From the NCBI GenBank assembly GCA_001799045.1, contig MGRY01000222.1:908-11888 (forward strand): DNA of 10,981 bases. Direction: 5' to 3'. A program made the position numbers and the translations under genes. The notes beneath the pieces were generated by a model. That model was not told where the DNA came from, did not search any database, and saw only the letters and a list, made by a program, of their open reading frames with translations. The stretch comes from Deltaproteobacteria bacterium RIFCSPLOWO2_02_56_12 (lineage in GTDB: Bacteria; Desulfobacterota; Binatia; UBA9968). This document shows positions 6,796-10,981 of the stretch, piece after piece; position 1 is the stretch's first letter; each line of letters opens with the position of its first letter.

Positions 6796-8088
6796 TTACT
6801 CCGGCCTCCGAGACTCCGCCAAAAACCAAAACCGAAAGGTGGAACCCTTCCCTACCGCGCTATCCACTTCGATCCCACCGCCGAGGAGCTCCAGTGTCCG
6901 CTTCACGTTCCGCAATCCTAAGCCCATTCCTCCGTAGAGTCTCGTGTGCGAGCTGTCCATCTGATGGAAAGGGTCAAAAATAACGCTGAATCGGTCCGCG
7001 GGAATACCGATGCCTGTATCCTCTACTGCGCATTGCACCATGCCTCCCTCGGAAGGCCCGGAAACTCTGACGGTTATGCTTCCTTTCTCGGTAAATTTAA
7101 TGGCATTATCAATAAGGTTGCGAAACACCTTGACGAGTTTTCCCCGATCGCTAAAGAGCTGGCGCATCGTCGAGCCAATCTCCCATTGGAGGTTTAGCTT
7201 CTTCTGCCTGACCTCATCTTCAAACATTTCCATCAATTGGTCCCGTATATGCTGCATCGTGAAGGGGTCTGGATAGACTGAGACTGCCCCCGCTTCAAGC
7301 TGAGACACGTCAATCGCATTCTCCACCTGAAACAGAAGTCCGGCGCCGCTCCTTCGGACCGTCAGGAGGCTATCCCGCTGTTTTTCGTTGACCTTGCCAA
7401 AGATTCCATCCATCAGAATTTCAACGTTACCGAGAATAACGGTGACCGGGGTGCGCAACTCGTGCGAGATCACACTCAGCAGTCGATCTTTGATCCCGTC
7501 CGATTCCTCAAGACGCAGGGTCAACTTAGTGAGGTCATCCACGTTGTTTTTCAGGGTTGCAAAGAGGCGGGCATTTTCAATGGTGATGCCGATAATTCTC
7601 CCCATAGCCGCGAGGAGTTGAATCTCCTGCTCGCGAAAGCGTCCCCTCTTAAGACTGGCAACAGTGATCGTCCCGATCACTCCCTCCCGCGCCAGGAGAG
7701 GGACACCAACCAGAGAATTGATGCCCTCCTTCCTTAAATAGATATAGGAGCACGAGGAGTCGGTCTGGATATTGTCCCATAAAACGGGGCCCCTGGTGCG
7801 GACAACCTTTCCGGAACTCCTGTCCCCGATATTGATCGTGCCGTATTTCTCCGAGTAATCGACGGGAAAACCCCTATGGCTCATGAGTTCGAGTTCCCCG
7901 GTCGTAGGATTAAAAATCCTGACAGTGCCATGCTTGAGGTTGAAAACCTCCAGCACTTTATCCAGGGCACCGTCGTAGATCCGGGGGGAGTTGCGTGCAA
8001 TGGTCAGGAGGTCGGCCAGGGCTGAAAGAGCCGAGTAGCCGGGCAATCCGACCCCGTTCGAAATTCTATACAGTTTTGCTACCGCCAT
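6796..8088 (-). CDS. GAF-domain sensor histidine kinase
   Basis: This 430-residue cytoplasmic kinase has a GAF sensor domain at about 38-178, with typical SLVGVPLL and VIGTITVAS segments; GAF domains bind small ligands, haem or chromophores, but no diagnostic ligand residue stands out. A short coiled coil (about 178-200) leads into HisKA with VISHELRTP and acceptor H209. The catalytic domain has RNLIDNAIKF (N324, N328), G1 DTGIGIP from D357, and the glycine-rich lid GGMGLGL at 386-392. The protein therefore appears complete and active. There is no membrane segment and no receiver domain. Start ATG 8088-8086 is preceded by GAGGT at a five-base spacing. It is the first gene of a two-kinase unit, and the likely promoter is about 170 bp upstream at 8256-8283. 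Having two kinases adjacent suggests cross-phosphorylation or a shared regulator, which is inference. Confidence 0.93.
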   Translation of the reverse strand: MAVAKLYRISNGVGLPGYSALSALADLLTIARNSPRIYDGALDKVLEVFNLKHGTVRIFNPTTGELELMSHRGFPVDYSEKYGTINIGDRSSGKVVRTRGPVLWDNIQTDSSCSYIYLRKEGINSLVGVPLLAREGVIGTITVASLKRGRFREQEIQLLAAMGRIIGITIENARLFATLKNNVDDLTKLTLRLEESDGIKDRLLSVISHELRTPVTVILGNVEILMDGIFGKVNEKQRDSLLTVRRSGAGLLFQVENAIDVSQLEAGAVSVYPDPFTMQHIRDQLMEMFEDEVRQKKLNLQWEIGSTMRQLFSDRGKLVKVFRNLIDNAIKFTEKGSITVRVSGPSEGGMVQCAVEDTGIGIPADRFSVIFDPFHQMDSSHTRLYGGMGLGLRNVKRTLELLGGGIEVDSAVGKGSTFRFWFLAESRRPE

Positions 8089-8255
8089 TTAAGACCTCGA
8101 AAACAATTATAGCGAAGAGTACAATTGCAATATCTGCAATATTCATTCCGGATCAGCAGCAAATTGGCTAATCTTTCATAAATCTAGATTATTCAATAGA
8201 TTTGGCCTGTTAGAAACGATGTCGCTCGTTTTTTCTCTACTAGAGATTGTACCTT

Positions 8256-8283
8256 ATTGTACGCAGATCTCAAATTATGTCAA
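8256..8283 (-). promoter_or_regulatory. Sigma70-type promoter for the histidine kinase operon
   Basis: On the minus strand, a perfect -35 box TTGACA (8283-8278) is followed by 16 bases and TACAAT (8261-8256), which matches five of six positions of the -10 consensus. Transcription would begin near 8249 and read toward the GAF kinase start at 8088, leaving a leader of about 160 bases. The -35 box lies within the 10-bp repeat array, so a protein bound there could control polymerase access. Confidence 0.5.
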
Positions 8284-8299
8284 ATTGTGTCAAATTACG
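8270..8299. repeat. Three tandem 10-bp direct repeats, possible operator
   Basis: TCAAATTATG (8270-8279), TCAAATTGTG (8280-8289) and TCAAATTACG (8290-8299) follow each other without gaps. A 10-bp period places all copies on the same face of the helix, as seen for operators bound by several copies of a response regulator or similar protein. They overlap the -35 box of the kinase promoter. Confidence 0.55.
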
Positions 8300-8465
8300 G
8301 AAAATTCGTTACTACCGTTGAATCATAATGGCGTCCTTTTTTCCCTGCTCGCGGTGGACTGCCCGTTTTTTGCTAGCGGGATCGAAATGGACTGTGGTAT
8401 TGATTTTCCTATGGCGGGTTTAAAGCGGCGACAAGCAGGTCTCAGCTCTCACTTTTTGGCGACAC

Positions 8466-9080
8466 TCAACCCCTGAATCCTGTCATATAAGGCAACCCTG
8501 CCGCAATTTTTTTCACCTTGTCCAAATTGGACAGGAGCATCGATGTGGAATCCCAAAAGCCTGTAATCAAGGCGTTACGATAAGTGTCAGGGATATCGAA
8601 ACGGACCTGCCGCTCGCCATAAGAGAGGGTTTTCGCATCAAGGTCCATTGCAAAACGGTTTTGAGGATCCAGCTCTACCAACTTCATCAACTCTTCTATC
8701 TCGGCCGAGGTGACCGTAACGGTGGGGATTCCCATCATCACGCAATTGCCGGCAAAGATGGCGGCAAAAGATTCGCCGACGATGGCGTGAATACCAAAGC
8801 GGAACAGCGCCTGCGGCGCGTGCTCTCTGGACGAACCGCAGCCGAAGTTCTTGTTGACGAAAAGGATTGAGGCCCCTCGGTACTTGGGGTTATTGAACGG
8901 GTGGGTTTTAGGTTTCCCTTCCGAGTCAAATCTCTCATCGTAGAAAGGGTACTCGCCCATTCGAGCAAAGGTGATTTCCTTTAAATAACGCGCCGGAATG
9001 ATCCGGTCCGTGTCAATGTCGTTCCCGCGCACGGCAATCCCTGTTCCTGATACCTTCACTATCTTAACATCCGCACTCAT
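8466..9080 (-). CDS. leuD: 3-isopropylmalate dehydratase, small subunit
   Basis: This 204-residue subunit pairs with LeuC to form isopropylmalate isomerase, which converts 2-isopropylmalate to 3-isopropylmalate in leucine synthesis in the cytoplasm. The swivel-domain signatures are present: GNDIDTDRIIPARYL at about 19-33 and NFGCGSSREHAPQAL at 78-92. The length is normal for the LeuD form that pairs with a LeuC of about 468 residues. ATG 9080-9078 is the start, with a modest purine-rich site (GGGAAG) before it. The gap to leuC is 47 bp and contains short AACCCTTT-type repeats, so the two are surely cotranscribed. No leuB follows; the next gene is a histidine kinase across a promoter-bearing spacer. 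Confidence 0.96.
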   Translation of the reverse strand: MSADVKIVKVSGTGIAVRGNDIDTDRIIPARYLKEITFARMGEYPFYDERFDSEGKPKTHPFNNPKYRGASILFVNKNFGCGSSREHAPQALFRFGIHAIVGESFAAIFAGNCVMMGIPTVTVTSAEIEELMKLVELDPQNRFAMDLDAKTLSYGERQVRFDIPDTYRNALITGFWDSTSMLLSNLDKVKKIAAGLPYMTGFRG

Positions 9081-9090
9081 CTCTTCCCTT

Positions 9091-9116
9091 ACCCTTTCAA
9101 CCCTTTAACCCTTAAA
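9091..9116. repeat. Short microrepeat in the leuC-leuD gap
   Basis: The gap holds three imperfect copies of an eight- to nine-base unit on the plus strand: ACCCTTTCA, ACCCTTTAA and CCCTTAAA. In the mRNA this reads as repeated GGGUUAAA-like words ending just before the leuD ribosome site. It may be only slippage-derived spacer sequence, or it may offer extra ribosome contact for leuD. Confidence 0.4.
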
Positions 9117-9127
9117 CTCGTTATTGT

Positions 9128-10534
9128 TTAGGCATGCTCCCGCACATCAACAATTTTGCCGTTCACGGCGGCTGCCGCAACCATAGCCGGGCTCATAAGA
9201 ATCGTCCGCCCGCCCGGGCTCCCCTGTCGTCCAATAAAATTCCGATTGGAGGTAGAGGCGCATATTTCCCTGCCTGCTAATTTGTCCGGGTTCATGGCCA
9301 GACACATCGAGCATCCCGCCTCTCTCCATTGAAACCCCGCCTCGGTAAAAATACGGTCCAAGCCCTCTTTCTCCGCCAGGGCCTTAATTGCCGCCGAGCC
9401 CGGGACAACCAGCGCCCGGATACCAGGATGAACCCGCCTACCCTTGGCTATTTTAGCGGCGGCGCGCAGATCGCTTAGCCGCGAATTGGTGCATGAGCCG
9501 ATGAACGCCACATTGATCGGCATTCCCAGAACAGGAGTTCCAGCCTTCCAGCCCATATGTTCGTATGCCCGCTTTGCCCCTTCAGGGTCAGAGCATTGCT
9601 CCGGGTAGGGAAGCTTCTCCGAAATACCCACCGCCTGTCCGGGATTGATCCCCCAGGTCACCGTAGGCTCGATCTCCGAACCCTCCATATCGACGACGTC
9701 GTCATAGCGGGCGTCGGAGTCAGAGGCAATCGAACTCCAGTAGGCGACGGCCCGATCAAAATCCTTGCCTTTGGGGACGAATTCCCTTCCCTTGAGAAAC
9801 TCGAAAGTAGTGGCATCCGGATTCACGTACCCGACGAGCGCGCCTCCTTCAATGCTCATGTTGCAAATAGTCATCCGCTCTTCCATGTTCATCTTTTCAA
9901 CAACCGGGCCGCAGTATTCGTAGGCAAACCCTTTTCCCCCACCTACTCCCAACCTGCGGATGATCGAAAGGATGACATCTTTTGCATAAACCCCCTCGGG
10001 AAGGGCCCCACGGATATTGATTCTCCGCACCTTTAGCTTGTCCATCGCCAGGGTCTGCGTCGCCAGGACATCCCTGACTTGGCTTGTCCCAATGCCGAAG
10101 GCAAGCGTGCCGAACGCCCCGTGCGTACTGGTATGGCTATCACCGCAAGCCAGAGTCATGCCCGGTTGCGTCAGCCCGAGTTGCGGCCCGATAACGTGAA
10201 CAATCCCTTGCCTGTCGCTGTCAAGGCCGTAGAATTGAATCCCAAACTGGCTCGTGTTTTTTTCCAGAGCTTGAGTCAAATCCTCGGCCTGGGAGTCAAG
10301 AAACGGGCGAGCCCGCATGTCCGTAGGCACAACGTGGTCAAGCGTGGCAAAGGTCCTCTCCGGAAAACCAACCTGCAGATTTTTTTCCCGCAGCATGTCG
10401 AAGGCCGGGGCAGTGGTAATTTCATGGATAAGATGGAGGCCGATAAACAGTTGCGTCTGACCGGTGGGAAGCACATCAACCGTGTGGGATTCCCAGACTT
10501 TGTCGTAGAGCGTCCGTCCAGAGCTTTTAGCCAT
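9128..10534 (-). CDS. leuC: 3-isopropylmalate dehydratase, large subunit
   Basis: This 468-residue aconitase-family subunit carries the [4Fe-4S] cluster of isopropylmalate isomerase. The cluster ligands are seen as C348 in FIGSCTNSR and C408/C411 in AGCSMCLAMNPD, matching the spacing in enterobacterial LeuC (about 466 residues). CGDSHTSTHGAFG at about 130-142 and the C-terminal NRNFIGRQGSPGGRT segment, which helps bind substrate, are also intact. The start is ATG 10534-10532 (MAKSSGRTLYDKVWESH), as in other LeuC proteins; an in-frame upstream start at 10561 would add nine residues with no family support. AGGAG lies ten bases before this ATG. leuA and leuB are not in the window, so leucine genes are split in this genome or lie further away. 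Confidence 0.97.
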   Translation of the reverse strand: MAKSSGRTLYDKVWESHTVDVLPTGQTQLFIGLHLIHEITTAPAFDMLREKNLQVGFPERTFATLDHVVPTDMRARPFLDSQAEDLTQALEKNTSQFGIQFYGLDSDRQGIVHVIGPQLGLTQPGMTLACGDSHTSTHGAFGTLAFGIGTSQVRDVLATQTLAMDKLKVRRINIRGALPEGVYAKDVILSIIRRLGVGGGKGFAYEYCGPVVEKMNMEERMTICNMSIEGGALVGYVNPDATTFEFLKGREFVPKGKDFDRAVAYWSSIASDSDARYDDVVDMEGSEIEPTVTWGINPGQAVGISEKLPYPEQCSDPEGAKRAYEHMGWKAGTPVLGMPINVAFIGSCTNSRLSDLRAAAKIAKGRRVHPGIRALVVPGSAAIKALAEKEGLDRIFTEAGFQWREAGCSMCLAMNPDKLAGREICASTSNRNFIGRQGSPGGRTILMSPAMVAAAAVNGKIVDVREHA

Positions 10535-10855
10535 TCCGTGAAATCTCCTGGACAATATCATATCTGCCCGTGCTTACGACTTCAAGACTTGCTGAGCCTT
10601 CTAGAAGTGTGGTTTTTCCTCGGGGAGCGCGCCTTCGGCCGCGGCCGATAGGTCAGTGCTTTCGTTGAGGCTTCTCGTTCCTGTGTCCGCGGCCTCATTC
10701 TCGCTCCCCTCGGACTGCCTGGGGGTGTCTTGAGGGACCGATGCACCGGACGAGGAGGTTCAAGCGTACCCTAGAGTCACCATCGGCATTTAGGCGAGCG
10801 TAAGACGAGTGTATTGCATCGGGCCGGAAAGATACTTCCAGGCAGACTTTTTCTT
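10535..10855. other. GC-rich spacer upstream of leuC with inverted repeats; no gene seen
   Basis: No coding frame here has a ribosome site or recognisable product. The stretch contains the 12-bp perfect palindrome CGGCCGCGGCCG (10636-10647), an 8-bp inverted repeat CCGATGCA/TGCATCGG (10738-10745 with 10815-10822), and most of a longer hairpin at its right end. I looked for a T-box specifier and its antiterminator sequence and for a leucine-rich leader peptide and found neither. Confidence 0.5.
10557..10585 (-). promoter_or_regulatory. Possible sigma70-type promoter for leuCD
   Basis: On the minus strand TTGAAG (10585-10580) is followed by 17 bases and TATGAT (10562-10557), four and five matches of six to the -35 and -10 consensus. 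The start site would fall at about 10550, only a few bases before the leuC AGGAG, giving a very short leader. This shortness makes the call tentative. Confidence 0.3.
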
Positions 10856-10870
10856 CTAGACTTTCCGGCC
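10822..10870. repeat. Perfect 10-bp inverted repeat across the end of the upstream gene
   Basis: GGCCGGAAAG (10822-10831) and CTTTCCGGCC (10861-10870) are exact inverted copies separated by 29 bases. In the minus-strand transcript the first arm covers the last codons of the upstream gene and its stop codon falls in the loop. There is no T-run, so it is not a classic intrinsic terminator. The second arm can also pair with a nearer GGAA at 10836-10839, so two structures compete. Confidence 0.55.
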
Positions 10871-10981
10871 ATAGATCCAGGCCGCCGGATCTTTGGCATA
10901 TTCTTCATAGGAACCGGCGCAAGTGATCCCCGGAATCTGGGGAATCCAGTCTTCCCTTAGGAGTTCCTCTGGGTCGCCGTA
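10856..10981 (-). CDS. C-terminal end of an unrecognised protein (partial)
   Basis: From the window edge a frame of 41 codons runs to TAG at 10858-10856. Its translation reads like a genuine protein tail, with YGDPEELL, DWIPQIPGIT, CAGSYEEYAKD and PAAWIYGRKV as segments; codon choice resembles that of its neighbours. I do not recognise the family from so short a piece. It is read in the same direction as leuC, from which it is separated by about 320 bp. Confidence 0.6.
   Translation of the reverse strand, partial: YGDPEELLREDWIPQIPGITCAGSYEEYAKDPAAWIYGRKV

Larger units (their letters stand above)
8089..8465. other. Intergenic region between leuD and the kinase pair; no gene seen
   Basis: This 377-bp stretch is richer in AT than its surroundings, most strongly between 8100 and 8340. 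It holds three 10-bp direct repeats (8270-8299), a minus-strand promoter (8256-8283), the palindrome AATCTAGATT at 8181-8190, and two copies of TGCAATAT nine bases apart (8126-8142). A plus-strand open frame crosses it but has no ribosome site and runs into leuD. I see no strong intrinsic terminator after leuD: the only candidate, CCCG/CGGG at 8362-8365 and 8377-8380, is four base pairs long without a following T-run on the minus strand. Confidence 0.6.

Noticed and set aside
8362..8380. Intrinsic terminator after leuD
   Set aside because: The stem is only four base pairs, and the A/T run lies in the loop rather than after the stem in the direction of transcription.
8219..8476. Plus-strand frame of 85 codons in the leuD-kinase spacer
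   Set aside because: There is no ribosome site, it crosses the promoter and repeats, and it ends inside leuD; the composition is not protein-like.
10079..10651. Plus-strand frame of 190 codons
   Set aside because: It is antisense to leuC, which has all cluster ligands and family motifs, and runs on into the GC-rich spacer.
10535..10855. T-box or leucine leader peptide for leuCD
   Set aside because: I found neither the conserved T-box antiterminator word nor a short frame with clustered leucine codons on the minus strand.

Overview
This is about 11 kb of bacterial chromosome with moderate GC, mostly read on the minus strand. The gene types suggest a free-living Gram-negative organism from a deltaproteobacterial-like, Nitrospirota-like or NC10-like lineage: a leuCD pair of the 468 + 204 residue kind, soluble multi-domain histidine kinases, an exported-looking methyltransferase, and a CstA transporter linked to an ArsA/Get3-type ATPase. 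I cannot fix the phylum from the sequence. There are no rRNA or tRNA genes, CRISPR arrays or transposase genes.

Layout from right to left, the main direction of transcription: (a) 10981-10856, the last 41 codons of an unrecognised gene. (b) 10855-10535, a GC-rich, inverted-repeat-rich spacer with a possible promoter. (c) leuC (10534-9128) and leuD (9080-8466), the two subunits of isopropylmalate isomerase in leucine synthesis. (d) 8465-8089, a non-coding, partly AT-rich spacer with three 10-bp direct repeats and a good minus-strand sigma70-type promoter. (e) Two soluble sensor histidine kinases, GAF-HisKA-HATPase and N-domain-PAS-HisKA-HATPase, joined stop-to-start at 6796/6795. (f) A class I SAM-dependent methyltransferase with an N-terminal signal or anchor (4341-3715). 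(g) A tiny plus-strand membrane-protein ORF (3604-3750) whose 3' end overlaps the methyltransferase. (h) A 244-bp MITE-like repeat island bounded by perfect 13-bp inverted repeats. (i) A four-gene unit: cstA (3241-1445), two tandem paralogous small proteins (1418-1122 and 1105-830), and an ArsA/Get3-family ATPase that starts at 815 and runs off the left edge.

How the genes work together: LeuC and LeuD form one enzyme. The two kinases are probably co-translated and should feed a response regulator encoded elsewhere, because none is present here. The unit with most potential novelty is cstA-small-small-ArsA. A carboxylate/peptide transporter is packed with two duplicated small proteins of shared, partly hydrophobic sequence and an ATPase of the family that handles membrane proteins or anions. 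The visible part of the ATPase has only one cysteine and no arsenic gene is nearby, so arsenite export is unlikely. A role in assembling, gating or controlling the transporter is a reasonable but untested inference.
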